Shown piece by piece: positions 9,300 through 17,432 of a stretch of DNA of 34,832 bases (position 1 is the first letter of the stretch; every line of letters begins with the position of its first letter). The stretch is from positions 1-34,832 of the forward strand of contig NZ_NUZU01000232.1 of NCBI RefSeq assembly GCF_002567005.1, written 5' to 3'. The notes beneath the pieces were generated by a model. It was given only the letters and a program-made list of their open reading frames with translations. It searched no databases and was not told where the DNA came from. Made by a program: the position numbers and the translations under genes. This DNA comes from Bacillus sp. AFS073361 (GTDB lineage: Bacteria > Bacillota > Bacilli > Bacillales > Cytobacillaceae).

Positions 9300-9617
9300 T
9301 GTGGATAATAAATAATAAGGAAGTAAAGTGGAGTTTCGACAATATCCACTTCTTGTGGACAACTTTCTACAGTACCCTAGGATAAGCTATCCACATGATA
9401 TCCACAAATTGTGGATAACGTTTTGGTGTGGATAAAGTTATTCAGAGTGAAAACACAAATATAATATCAAATAATTGCTTAAGGCGCAATGCCTTTTCGT
9501 AGTTTATCCACAACGATAACAATATGTGCACAGAATTTGTCCACAAGTAGATGTTTTGTGCAAAACCTGTCAATATCTTGTGTGGATAGCTAAAATAATG
9601 TCGAAAAAATATCCACA
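9300..9617. other. oriC part 1: DnaA-box cluster between dnaA and rpmH
   Basis: Perfect TTATCCACA boxes: 9300-9308, 9410-9418 and 9427-9435 (minus), and 9504-9512 (plus). One-mismatch boxes: 9354-9362 and 9581-9589 (minus); 9387-9395, 9398-9406, 9537-9545 and 9609-9617 (plus). The cluster corresponds to incA/incB of B. subtilis. The rest of 9202-9863 is AT-rich noncoding DNA that also carries the rpmH promoter. I see no credible gene in it. Confidence 0.93.
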
Positions 9618-9782
9618 AGGAACTAAGGGATATTGGATCAAGAAGTTGGATATCTTTTCAGTGAGAAAAATTAATCATTTTTTTTTTATTGATCGGACAT
9701 TTTCATATAAGATTAGAATTTCTCGTATTTAGCCAATTCATGTTCGATAAAATTTGGAAATGGGAACAATATCAGAGAATGG

Positions 9783-9812
9783 TTGACAATTTAATGGTGA
9801 GGTTATTATAAT
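9783..9812 (+). promoter_or_regulatory. rpmH promoter (sigma-A)
   Basis: TTGACA (9783-9788) and TATAAT (9807-9812), both perfect hexamers, with an 18-base spacer. The rpmH start is about 50 bases downstream. It points away from oriC. Confidence 0.88.
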
Positions 9813-9863
9813 GAATAAGACTGTCACTTAACTTGATAGCATCCTTTAGGGAGGTGTCATATA

Positions 9864-9998
9864 ATGAAAAGAACATATCAACCAAATAAACGTAAGCATA
9901 GTAAAGTTCACGGTTTCCGTAGTCGTATGAGCTCAGCTAATGGCCGTAAGGTTCTAGCTCGTCGTCGTCTAAAGGGAAGAAAAGTATTATCAGCATAG
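9864..9998 (+). CDS. rpmH: 50S ribosomal protein L34
   Basis: 44 residues, the standard L34 length, from ATG at 9864 to TAG at 9998. The N-terminus MKRTYQPNKRKHSKVHGF and the ending RRRLKGRKVLSA are the family signature, and the composition is strongly basic. The ribosome-binding site GGGAGGTG lies 9 bases upstream. It binds 23S rRNA. It is the first gene of the operon that leaves oriC to the right and sits directly before rnpA as in nearly all bacteria. Confidence 0.98.
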   Translation: MKRTYQPNKRKHSKVHGFRSRMSSANGRKVLARRRLKGRKVLSA

Positions 9999-10025
9999 AC
10001 CACTGAAAAGTCAGTGGTCTTTTTT
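9998..10025 (+). terminator. Terminator between rpmH and rnpA
   Basis: Stem GACCACTGA/TCAGTGGTC with loop AAAG (9998-10019), then six T. It starts on the last base of the rpmH stop codon. Because rnpA follows after only 24 bases without an evident promoter, it probably acts as an attenuator that lowers rnpA relative to rpmH. Confidence 0.87.
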
Positions 10026-10048
10026 CTAATCCGACTGAGGGTGTTTTT

Positions 10049-10390
10049 ATGAAAAAAGAGCTACGTATTAAAAAGAATAAAGAATTTCAAGCAGCATTCC
10101 AAAAGGGGCAGTCTTTTGCCAATCGGCAGTTTGTTGTTTATTCCTTATTAAAAGAGGGACAAGATCATTTTCGGATTGGTTTGTCTGTGAGTAAGAAGAT
10201 TGGAAATGCTGTTACAAGGAATCGAATTAAACGCTATGTAAGGCAATCGATCTTTGAGTTAAGCGAGCAGCTAGCAATTGGGAATGATTATGTCATTATT
10301 GCCAGAAAGCCAGCAGCTGACATGGACTTTTTTGAAGTGAAAAAAAGTCTGACCCATGTTCTAAAAGTCGGGAAGGTTTTAAAAAAGTGA
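10049..10390 (+). CDS. rnpA: Ribonuclease P protein component
   Basis: 113 residues, typical for Bacillus (about 115). It is the small basic protein that assists the RNase P RNA in trimming tRNA 5' ends. The RNR motif is visible as GLSVSKKIGNAVTRNRIKRYVRQ, and the C-terminal part has DYVIIARKPAADM. The start ATG follows GAGGGTG. It probably depends on read-through of the hairpin after rpmH for expression. The 153 bases after it, before spoIIIJ, hold an imperfect inverted repeat (GCGAAGGAATT and AATTCCTTTGCG) with a large loop. Confidence 0.97.
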   Translation: MKKELRIKKNKEFQAAFQKGQSFANRQFVVYSLLKEGQDHFRIGLSVSKKIGNAVTRNRIKRYVRQSIFELSEQLAIGNDYVIIARKPAADMDFFEVKKSLTHVLKVGKVLKK

Positions 10391-10543
10391 TAGTAAGGAC
10401 ATAAATGCGAAGGAATTTGCCTGAAAATTTGCATCATATTGAAGACAATTCCTTTGCGTAAATGATAAAATACCTTTGAAAAACGTAAAAAAAATAATAC
10501 ATAGAGTGGTTTGACTATCTTTATTGTAAGGAGGAAATTTTGG

Positions 10544-11320
10544 TTGAAAAGAAGAATATTACTAGTAGTCGGCTTACTTTCTGTTTTTATCCTGCTGACA
10601 GGATGTAGTGAAATCAAACAGCCGATTACTTCGGAGAGTACAGGCTTTTGGAATGAGTACATTGTCTATCCATTATCCTGGTTAATTAAAGAAGGGGCAT
10701 TTATTCTTGGAGGAAGCTTTGGGCTATCGATTATTGTTGTAACGATTCTCATCCGTCTTGCCATTTTGCCGCTTATGATCAAGCAGACAAGAAGTTCGAA
10801 AGCGATGCAAGCTTTGCAGCCAGAAATGAAAGCACTTCGCGAAAAATATAGCTCTAAAGATCAAAAAACACAGCAAAAATTGCAACAGGAAACAATGGCC
10901 CTATTTTCAAAACATGGTGTCAATCCAATGGCCGGCTGTTTTCCGTTAATCGTGCAAATGCCCATTTTAATTGGTTTTTACCATGCAATTTCAAGAACAA
11001 GAGAAATTGCTTCAGATAATTTCCTCTGGTTTGACCTTGGGGATAAAGACCCTTACTATATCTTGCCGATAGTTGCTGGGATTACCACGTTCATTCAGCA
11101 AAAAATTATGATGGCTGGACAAGAGCATAATCCGCAAATGGCAATGATGCTTTGGATGATGCCAATCATGATTGTTGTATTTGCCTTTAGTTTCCCTGCC
11201 GCTCTGTCATTGTACTGGGTAGTAGGTAATATCTTTATGATTGTACAAACTTATTTTATTAAAGGACCGGATCTAAAGGCGGCAAAGGCATCCGGTAATG
11301 CGGGAGGAGCAAAAAAGTGA
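10544..11320 (+). CDS. spoIIIJ: SpoIIIJ, YidC/Oxa1-type membrane protein insertase
   Basis: 258 residues with a TTG start at 10544, placed 9 bases after AAGGAGG (10528-10534). The N-terminus is a lipoprotein signal with lipobox LLTGC (Cys21). Five membrane segments follow; the conserved groove arginine is R71 in VTILIRLAILPLM. Signature segments include HGVNPMAGCFPLIVQMPILIG with its cysteine. It inserts membrane proteins and, as SpoIIIJ, is required for forespore stage III of sporulation. The last bases overlap khpB, so the two are translated together. An upstream in-frame start at 10511 lacks a ribosome-binding site. Confidence 0.96.
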   Translation: MKRRILLVVGLLSVFILLTGCSEIKQPITSESTGFWNEYIVYPLSWLIKEGAFILGGSFGLSIIVVTILIRLAILPLMIKQTRSSKAMQALQPEMKALREKYSSKDQKTQQKLQQETMALFSKHGVNPMAGCFPLIVQMPILIGFYHAISRTREIASDNFLWFDLGDKDPYYILPIVAGITTFIQQKIMMAGQEHNPQMAMMLWMMPIMIVVFAFSFPAALSLYWVVGNIFMIVQTYFIKGPDLKAAKASGNAGGAKK

Positions 11321-11940
11321 AACAGGTAACTGCTACAGGACAAACTGTCGAAGAAGCAGTAAAATCAGCTTTAGCTCAATTACAAATCAGCAAAGACCGC
11401 ACAGATATTGATATTATTGATGAAGGTAAAAAAGGGATTTTCGGGATTTTCGGTTCACGTCCGGCGGTGGTAAAAGTAACAGTTATCATTGATCCGATTG
11501 AGGAAGCTAAGAAATTCCTTACTCAAGTAAGTGAACAAATGGGAGCCCCGGCTGAAATAGAAATTAAGCGTGAGGGAAAACATGTTCATTTTATCTTGAC
11601 CGGGGAAAAGATTGCTTTATTAATTGGAAAAAGAGGGCAAACGTTAAATTCGCTTCAATATTTAACACAATTAGTCCTTAATCGTTTCTCTAATCAGTAT
11701 TTAACGGTGATTCTAGATGCAGAAGATTACCGGAAAAGAAGAAATGAGACCCTTGTTCAATTAGCTCACCGGCTCGCCGGGAAGGCCCTTAAGTCAGGAA
11801 CAGATGTAACTTTAGAGCCAATGCCTTCTTATGAGCGTAAAGTTATTCATGCTGCATTATCTGATAACAAACGTGTAAAGACATTTTCTGATGGATCGGA
11901 ACCACATCGTTTTATTGTGATTTCTCCAGCGAAAAGATAA
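11317..11940 (+). CDS. khpB: KhpB (Jag/EloR), KH-R3H RNA-binding protein
   Basis: 207 residues (208 in B. subtilis). The GTG start at 11317 overlaps the spoIIIJ stop codon by 4 bases, with GGGAGGAGC ahead. The Jag-N domain occupies about 1-50 (KQVTATGQTVEEAVKSALAQL; GKKGIFGIFGSRPA). A KH domain follows with the GxxG loop at G104-G107 (IGKRGQTLN). The R3H domain has R174 and H178 in YERKVIHAAL. In related bacteria KhpB pairs with KhpA, binds many RNAs and affects cell elongation. Translational coupling to the insertase gene is conserved. Confidence 0.95.
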   Translation: MKQVTATGQTVEEAVKSALAQLQISKDRTDIDIIDEGKKGIFGIFGSRPAVVKVTVIIDPIEEAKKFLTQVSEQMGAPAEIEIKREGKHVHFILTGEKIALLIGKRGQTLNSLQYLTQLVLNRFSNQYLTVILDAEDYRKRRNETLVQLAHRLAGKALKSGTDVTLEPMPSYERKVIHAALSDNKRVKTFSDGSEPHRFIVISPAKR

Positions 11941-11957
11941 TATCATAAGTCCTTAAA

Positions 11958-11989
11958 ACATCCTATCGAATGATAGGATGTTTTTTTTT
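11958..11989 (+). terminator. khpB terminator
   Basis: Perfect 10-bp stem ACATCCTATC/GATAGGATGT with loop GAAT (11958-11981), then eight T. It is a strong intrinsic terminator closing the rpmH-khpB operon. Confidence 0.93.
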
Positions 11990-12060
11990 GGCTTCTGAAA
12001 AAAATGTCGAAAAAAGAAGTTGTTGATAACCTAAATCTTTTCTCGTTTTTCGTTTTATTG

Positions 12061-12116
12061 TTATTCACATGTGGATAAGTTAAAATAATAATGGGATTAA
12101 ATTGAATTGTGGATAG
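12061..12116. other. Secondary DnaA-box cluster upstream of mnmE
   Basis: TTATTCACA (12061-12069, plus, one mismatch) abuts a perfect box TGTGGATAA (12070-12078, minus). CTATCCACA (12108-12116, minus, one mismatch) follows. They lie in the 11990-12228 intergenic stretch that must also hold the mnmE promoter, which I could not place with confidence. Confidence 0.7.
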
Positions 12117-12228
12117 TTAGAGGTCGAGAAGGTTTACTTTTTCAACAGATAATCATGTGGTATTCTATTGTTTTGGAGAAAAAATCATTTTTTATATAGA
12201 TAACAGTTTTTAGTGTGAGGTGAAGGAA

Positions 12229-13614
12229 ATGGAATATGATACGATTGCGGCTATCTCCACTCCGATGGGGGAAGGAGCGATTGCTATTGTCCGCTTGAGT
12301 GGGGATGATGCGTTTGAAATTGCAGACAAACTATTTAGAAGTATCGGCGGGAAGAAGCTGACTGAAGCAGCAACCCATACGATTCACTATGGGCACCTGA
12401 TCGAACCGAAATCAAAACAAGTGGTCGAAGAGGTTATGGTTTCAGTGATGAAAGGTCCGAAAACTTTTACAAAAGAAGATGTAGTGGAAATAAACTGCCA
12501 TGGCGGAATTGTTTCTGTGAATAGAGTCCTTCAGTTAGTGTTAACGAATGGCGCGAGACTGGCTGAACCAGGTGAATTTACAAAGAGGGCTTTTTTGAAT
12601 GGTCGGATTGATTTATCGCAAGCGGAAGCAGTCATGGACTTAATCAGGGCAAAAACCGATCGGGCGATGAATGTAGCGCTAGGACAAATGGAAGGGCGCT
12701 TATCAAAGTTGATTCAGAGACTCAGACAGGAGATTTTAGAAATCCTCGCTCATGTTGAGGTTAATATTGATTATCCGGAATATGACGATGTGGAAGAAAT
12801 GACCCATAAAATGCTGTCAGAAAAAGCTCATTTTGTCAGGGAGGAAATCAAGAAACTGTTACAAACATCAGAACAAGGGAAGATTTTACGGGAAGGATTG
12901 TCAACGGCGATTGTTGGCCGCCCAAACGTAGGGAAATCTTCACTCTTAAACAGCCTTGTCCATGAAAATAAAGCGATTGTAACAGATATTCCTGGAACCA
13001 CAAGAGATGTCATTGAAGAATATGTGAATGTTCGCGGCGTCCCCCTTCGGCTTTTGGACACTGCAGGAATTAGAGAAACAGAGGATATTGTCGAACGAAT
13101 TGGAGTGGAGCGCTCCCGTCAGGTTTTACAAGAGGCAGATTTGATTTTGCTGGTCTTAAATTACGCAGAGCAACTGAGCGCAGAAGATGAAAAGCTTTTT
13201 GAAGTAGTCAAAGGTATGGATGTCATCGTTATCGTGAATAAAACAGACTTGGAGCAAAAAATCGAGTTTGACAAGGTATACGCTTTAGCAAAGGAACACA
13301 AGGTTGTTACCACTTCTTTGCTTGAAGATCGTGGGGTCAATGAGTTAGAGGAAGCCATTGCTTCATTATTTTTTGCAGGATCCATTGAGGCTGGCGATAT
13401 GACCTATGTTTCCAATAGCCGCCATATCGGCTTATTAAGCCAAAGCTTACAGTCGATTGAAGAGGCGATTGAAGGAGTGGAAATGGGGACACCGATAGAT
13501 ATTGTTCAAATTGATTTAACAAGAACATGGGAATTACTTGGCGAAATCATTGGTGAAAGCGTTCATGAGAGCCTGATCGACCAACTATTTTCTCAGTTCT
13601 GTTTAGGAAAATAA
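12229..13614 (+). CDS. mnmE: MnmE, tRNA modification GTPase
   Basis: 461 residues from ATG at 12229, which follows AGGTGAAGG. An in-frame GTG at 12220 sits inside that ribosome-binding site and is rejected. With MnmG it installs the 5-carboxymethylaminomethyl (or related) group on U34 of some tRNAs. The N-terminal folate-binding domain starts EYDTIAAISTPMGEGAIAIV. The inserted G domain shows G1 GRPNVGKSS (230-238), G2 DIPGTTRD, G3 DTAGI (D277) and G4 NKTD (N337). The protein ends in FCLGK, carrying the conserved C-terminal cysteine. It is the first gene of the mnmE-mnmG-rsmG group. Confidence 0.97.
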   Translation: MEYDTIAAISTPMGEGAIAIVRLSGDDAFEIADKLFRSIGGKKLTEAATHTIHYGHLIEPKSKQVVEEVMVSVMKGPKTFTKEDVVEINCHGGIVSVNRVLQLVLTNGARLAEPGEFTKRAFLNGRIDLSQAEAVMDLIRAKTDRAMNVALGQMEGRLSKLIQRLRQEILEILAHVEVNIDYPEYDDVEEMTHKMLSEKAHFVREEIKKLLQTSEQGKILREGLSTAIVGRPNVGKSSLLNSLVHENKAIVTDIPGTTRDVIEEYVNVRGVPLRLLDTAGIRETEDIVERIGVERSRQVLQEADLILLVLNYAEQLSAEDEKLFEVVKGMDVIVIVNKTDLEQKIEFDKVYALAKEHKVVTTSLLEDRGVNELEEAIASLFFAGSIEAGDMTYVSNSRHIGLLSQSLQSIEEAIEGVEMGTPIDIVQIDLTRTWELLGEIIGESVHESLIDQLFSQFCLGK

Positions 13615-13660
13615 AAAGGAAAGCGGAAGCCCTTTGATTTGGCGGGCTGAAGCTTGACCG
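13615..13660 (+). repeat. Degenerate copy of intergenic repeat family A
   Basis: It contains AAAGCGGAAGC at the left and GGGCTGAAGCTTGACC at the right. These parallel the ends of the full element after purA (GGAAGCGCC and GCGCTGTAGCTAGAC). The middle is deleted, so this is a remnant. Confidence 0.5.
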
Positions 13661-13683
13661 TTATAAAAAAGTGAAAAGCATTG

Positions 13684-13708
13684 TTTCCGTAAGATACGGA
13701 AAAGGAGG
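13684..13708 (+). promoter_or_regulatory. Hairpin touching the mnmG ribosome-binding site
   Basis: Perfect 8-bp stem TTTCCGTA/TACGGAAA with loop AGA (13684-13702). Its last bases are the first bases of the ribosome-binding site AAAGGAGG (13701-13708), 6 bases before the mnmG start. It could mildly tune mnmG translation. Confidence 0.5.
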
Positions 13709-13714
13709 AACAAC

Positions 13715-15604
13715 ATGCAATACGAAGCAGGAAAATTTGACGTCATTGTCATCGGAGCAGGACATGCCGGTTGTGAAGCAGGCCTTGCTGCCGCTCGAAT
13801 TGGTGCAAAAACATTAATGATCACCATTAATCTTGATATGGTAGCCTTTATGCCGTGTAACCCATCGGTTGGAGGCCCTGCTAAGGGAATCGTCGTTCGT
13901 GAAATTGATGCGCTTGGCGGTGAAATGGGTAGAAATATTGATAAAACCTATATCCAAATGAGAATGCTGAACACAGGTAAAGGGCCTGCCGTTCGAGCAT
14001 TACGTGCCCAAGCGGATAAATTTGCTTATCAGCATGAAATGAAAAAAACCATTGAAGAAGAAGAAAATATGACTCTCCTCCAAGGGATGGTCGAAGAATT
14101 AATCGTCGAGGATGGCGTTTGTACCGGCGTTATTACCAAAACAGGAGCTGTGTACCGTTCTAAAACAGTCGTTATTACAACCGGTACATTCTTACGTGGT
14201 GAAATTATTATTGGTGACTTGAAATATTCGAGTGGCCCGAACAACCAACAGCCATCAATCAAATTATCTGAACATCTTGAAACACTAGGATTTGATCTGG
14301 TCCGCTTTAAAACGGGAACGCCGCCGCGCGTTAATAGTAATACCATTGATTACAGTAAAACAGAAATCCAGCCGGGTGATGATCAACCTAGAGCATTTTC
14401 TTATGAAACAACGAAATATATTACAGATCAGCTGCCATGCTGGTTAACCTACACAAACGAAGAAACGCATCAAATTATTGATCAGAACCTTCATCGCTCA
14501 CCAATGTTTTCTGGAATGATTAAGGGAACAGGTCCGCGGTACTGTCCGTCGATTGAGGATAAAGTGGTCCGCTTTAATGATAAGCCGCGGCACCAAATTT
14601 TCCTTGAGCCTGAAGGAAGGAATACTCAGGAAGTATATGTGCAGGGGTTGTCAACAAGCTTACCGGAAGATGTGCAGCAGCAAATTCTAAAATCGATTTC
14701 AGGACTTGAAAATGTGCAAATGATGCGTTCCGGTTATGCGATTGAATATGATGCGATTGTTCCGACACAGTTGTGGCCAACACTTGAAACAAAGGTAGTG
14801 AAAAATTTATATACTGCCGGTCAAATTAATGGGACATCTGGTTATGAGGAAGCGGCAGGTCAAGGCTTAATGGCCGGGATCAATGCAGGCTTAAATGCAC
14901 TGGGCCGTGACCAGTTAGTATTAAGCCGTTCCGATGCGTATATTGGAGTATTAATTGATGATTTAATTACAAAAGGTACGAATGAACCGTATCGTTTGCT
15001 AACATCACGTGCGGAGTACCGCCTGCTATTACGCCATGATAATGCTGATTTACGCTTAACTGAAATAGGCCATCAAATTGGTTTAATCCGTGACGAACGT
15101 TATGAAAAGTTCTTGGCTAAAAAAGACGCAATTGATGCCGAAAAGCAACGCTTGGAATCAACATTCCTGAAACCGACAGCTGAGGTTCAAGAAATGATCC
15201 GCAGCATTGGCGGCAGTGAATTAAAGGATGGAATCCGGGCCTCTGATTTATTAAAAAGACCTGAGATGTCCTATCAGCAACTTGAAACTATTTTCCCTAG
15301 TGAAGTTGCTTTAGACGAAGATGTAAAGGAACAGGTGGAAATTCAACTTAAATATGATGGATATATTACCAAGTCCCTGCAGCAAGTGGAACGATTAAAG
15401 AAGATGGAAGATAAGAAAATTCCTGAGAATATTGATTATGATGCCGTCTCCGGACTTGCGACGGAAGCTAGGCAGAAATTAAAGTTAGTCAAACCGCTGT
15501 CCATTGCCCAGGCATCCCGGATAGCCGGTGTAAATCCTGCTGATATTTCCATCTTGCTTGTCTATCTAGAACAAGGCAAGATCGCAAGGGTTTCGAATGA
15601 ATAA
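13715..15604 (+). CDS. mnmG: MnmG (GidA), tRNA uridine modification FAD enzyme
   Basis: 629 residues (628 in B. subtilis). It is the FAD-dependent partner of MnmE in wobble-uridine modification. The dinucleotide fold is at the N-terminus: DVIVIGAGHAGCEAGLAA. Other family markers are PCNPSVGGPAKG, LNTGKGPAVRALRAQAD, FKTGTPPRVN and the second nucleotide-binding stretch LYTAGQINGTSGYEEAAGQG. The C-terminal helical MnmE-binding domain is complete and ends GKIARVSNE. The ATG lies 6 bases after AAAGGAGG. rsmG follows after 21 bases. Confidence 0.98.
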   Translation: MQYEAGKFDVIVIGAGHAGCEAGLAAARIGAKTLMITINLDMVAFMPCNPSVGGPAKGIVVREIDALGGEMGRNIDKTYIQMRMLNTGKGPAVRALRAQADKFAYQHEMKKTIEEEENMTLLQGMVEELIVEDGVCTGVITKTGAVYRSKTVVITTGTFLRGEIIIGDLKYSSGPNNQQPSIKLSEHLETLGFDLVRFKTGTPPRVNSNTIDYSKTEIQPGDDQPRAFSYETTKYITDQLPCWLTYTNEETHQIIDQNLHRSPMFSGMIKGTGPRYCPSIEDKVVRFNDKPRHQIFLEPEGRNTQEVYVQGLSTSLPEDVQQQILKSISGLENVQMMRSGYAIEYDAIVPTQLWPTLETKVVKNLYTAGQINGTSGYEEAAGQGLMAGINAGLNALGRDQLVLSRSDAYIGVLIDDLITKGTNEPYRLLTSRAEYRLLLRHDNADLRLTEIGHQIGLIRDERYEKFLAKKDAIDAEKQRLESTFLKPTAEVQEMIRSIGGSELKDGIRASDLLKRPEMSYQQLETIFPSEVALDEDVKEQVEIQLKYDGYITKSLQQVERLKKMEDKKIPENIDYDAVSGLATEARQKLKLVKPLSIAQASRIAGVNPADISILLVYLEQGKIARVSNE

Positions 15605-15625
15605 CTATGTGAGGAAGATTACTGA

Positions 15626-16342
15626 ATGATCATCGAACAATTTGCAGCAAATTTACAGGAAAAGGGGATTACCCTTACAAGTGTGCAGCTCGACCAATTT
15701 GAGAAGTATTTTGAAACATTGGTTGAATGGAATGAAAAAATGAATCTCACCGCGATTACCGATAAAGCGGAAGTGTATTTAAAGCATTTTTATGATTCCA
15801 TTACGGCTTCGTTCTATTATAATTTCACAAAGCCGTTCCATCTTTGTGATGTTGGAGCAGGTGCAGGGTTCCCAAGTATTCCATTAAAAATTGTTTACCC
15901 TCATATTGAGGTGACGATTGTAGATTCATTAAACAAGCGTATTTCTTTTTTAAATCATCTAGCTAAAGAATTGAATTTAGAAAACGTCCATTTTATTCAT
16001 GATCGTGCGGAAACCTTCGGGGTCAATCCAGAGTTCCGTGAAACATTTGATGTAGTAACGGCAAGGGCGGTAGCAAGAATGTCCGTGTTGAGTGAGTTTT
16101 GTTTACCACTTGTCAAAGTAGGCGGTCATTTTATTGCTATGAAGGCGGCTCATGCTAAGGATGAATTAGGAATGGGTCAAAAGGCAATCACCACTCTTGG
16201 TGGAAAATTAGAGGAAATGTTTACTTTTACGCTTCCAATGGAAGAAAGTGAACGAAATATTCTCATTATAAAAAAGGAAAAACAAACACCAAAGAAATAT
16301 CCGCGAAAGCCTGGGACACCAGGAAAGACACCAATTGAATAA
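15626..16342 (+). CDS. rsmG: RsmG (GidB), 16S rRNA m7G527 methyltransferase
   Basis: 238 residues (239 in B. subtilis). It uses S-adenosylmethionine to methylate N7 of G527 in 16S rRNA. Loss of the enzyme gives low-level streptomycin resistance in known species. The SAM-binding motif is CDVGAGAGFPSIPLKI, followed by VTIVDSLNKRISFL with the acidic residue that binds the ribose. TARAVARMSVLSEFCLPL is the post-motif region. The C-terminus is basic (KKYPRKPGTPGKTPIE). It is transcribed with mnmG. Confidence 0.97.
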   Translation: MIIEQFAANLQEKGITLTSVQLDQFEKYFETLVEWNEKMNLTAITDKAEVYLKHFYDSITASFYYNFTKPFHLCDVGAGAGFPSIPLKIVYPHIEVTIVDSLNKRISFLNHLAKELNLENVHFIHDRAETFGVNPEFRETFDVVTARAVARMSVLSEFCLPLVKVGGHFIAMKAAHAKDELGMGQKAITTLGGKLEEMFTFTLPMEESERNILIIKKEKQTPKKYPRKPGTPGKTPIE

Positions 16343-16344
16343 GA

Positions 16345-16400
16345 AAAGCAGAAGCGCCCGTTTAGCAGCGGATGGACCGGAGCGCTTTGACTTCTTTAGA
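16345..16400 (+). repeat. Short copy of repeat family A, possible rsmG terminator
   Basis: GAAAAGCAGAAGCGCCCG (16345-16360) pairs with CGGAGCGCTTT (16378-16388), giving AAGCGC/GCGCTT and CCG/CGG stems around a 17-base loop. It resembles the ends of the larger element after purA. No clean T-run follows. The rest of 16401-16513 should hold the noc promoter, which I cannot define. Confidence 0.5.
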
Positions 16401-16513
16401 AAAACAATTTTGGAAATCTAACAATTTTTAGGGCAAACATGTTATTCTAGGCAGGAAGAATGGAACTAGGCAGAGAATAAGTAATAGGGAGTTTCGTAAA
16501 GGTGGTGTTGGGG

Positions 16514-17383
16514 ATGAAACAATCATTTACACGCTTTTTTGGCCTCGGCGATAAGGGACAACCAGAGGTTGAACAAGAACTTGAAAAAGAGCTGATTACG
16601 GAAAAAAATGAAGAAATCAATAAAATACCAATTGACCATATAGTTCCAAACCGCTTTCAGCCGCGGACGGTTTTTGATGAAGAGAAAATTGAAGAATTAG
16701 CGCGGACCATTCATATTCATGGTATTATTCAACCTATTGTCGTAAGGGAATTTGCGGTTGGACAATATGAAATTATAGCAGGAGAACGCCGTTTTCGGGC
16801 GATGAAACAGCTGGGCTGGACCGAAGCACCGGCAATTATTAAAAATTTATCGGATACAGAAACGGCCTCTGTTGCATTAATCGAGAACCTGCAGCGGGAA
16901 GAGCTGTCCCCTATTGAAGAGGCGATGGCCTATGGAAAATTGCTGGAATTACACAACTTGACCCAGGAAGCCTTAGCACAACGCCTTGGAAAAGGGCAGT
17001 CAACGGTGGCTAACAAACTCCGTCTTCTTAAATTACCGCAGCAAATTCAAGAGGCATTATTATCGAAGATCATTACAGAACGACATGCCCGTGCATTGAT
17101 CCCTCTAAAGGATCCTGAAAAACAAGTGGCACTATTAGCTGAAATTATCGAAAAGAATTTTAATGTTAAGCAAACCGAAGAACGTGTGGTTAAATTGCTC
17201 GAGCAAAAAAATGAAAAGCCTAAACCAAAACGGAAAGCTTTTAGTAAAGATATGAGAATTGCCGTCAATACAATTCGCCAATCCTTATCAATGGTAACGG
17301 ACAGCGGAATTAACCTTGATGCTGAGGAAGAAGAGTTTGACGAATTCTACCAATTTACAATTCGTATTCCAAAGAAAAAATAA
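16514..17383 (+). CDS. noc: Noc, nucleoid occlusion protein (ParB-like CTPase)
   Basis: 289 residues from ATG at 16514, with AAAGGTGG upstream; in-frame GTG codons at 16502 and 16505 overlap that site. Noc binds NBS sites as a CTP-dependent clamp and keeps the division septum off the nucleoid. The first residues MKQSFTRFFGLGDK are the amphipathic membrane-binding helix known in B. subtilis Noc. The CTP-binding motifs GERRFRAM and ENLQREELSPIEEA follow, then a helix-turn-helix (LTQEALAQRLGKGQSTVANKL). RKAFSKDMRIAVNTIRQSLSM in the C-terminal half distinguishes Noc from Spo0J. I find no NBS palindrome in this window. Confidence 0.95.
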   Translation: MKQSFTRFFGLGDKGQPEVEQELEKELITEKNEEINKIPIDHIVPNRFQPRTVFDEEKIEELARTIHIHGIIQPIVVREFAVGQYEIIAGERRFRAMKQLGWTEAPAIIKNLSDTETASVALIENLQREELSPIEEAMAYGKLLELHNLTQEALAQRLGKGQSTVANKLRLLKLPQQIQEALLSKIITERHARALIPLKDPEKQVALLAEIIEKNFNVKQTEERVVKLLEQKNEKPKPKRKAFSKDMRIAVNTIRQSLSMVTDSGINLDAEEEEFDEFYQFTIRIPKKK

Positions 17384-17400
17384 TAGATAAATAGATAAAT

Positions 17401-17432
17401 GAACCAGGCATATCAAATGCTTGGTTCTTTTT
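17401..17432 (+). terminator. noc terminator
   Basis: Eleven-pair stem GAACCAGGCAT/ATGCTTGGTTC (one G-T pair) with loop ATCAA (17401-17427), then five T. Confidence 0.92.

Noticed and set aside
9526..9732. Open reading frame of 68 codons within the origin region
   Set aside because: It runs across several DnaA boxes, has no ribosome-binding site, and its predicted protein resembles nothing I recognise.
10439..10471. spoIIIJ promoter with TTGAAG and TAAAAT
   Set aside because: The spacer would be 21 bases, too long for sigma-A. The real promoter may be upstream of rpmH, or may be weak.
12133..12166. mnmE promoter from TTTACT and TATTCT
   Set aside because: The spacing is about 22 bases, and alternative pairings within this AT-rich stretch are equally poor.
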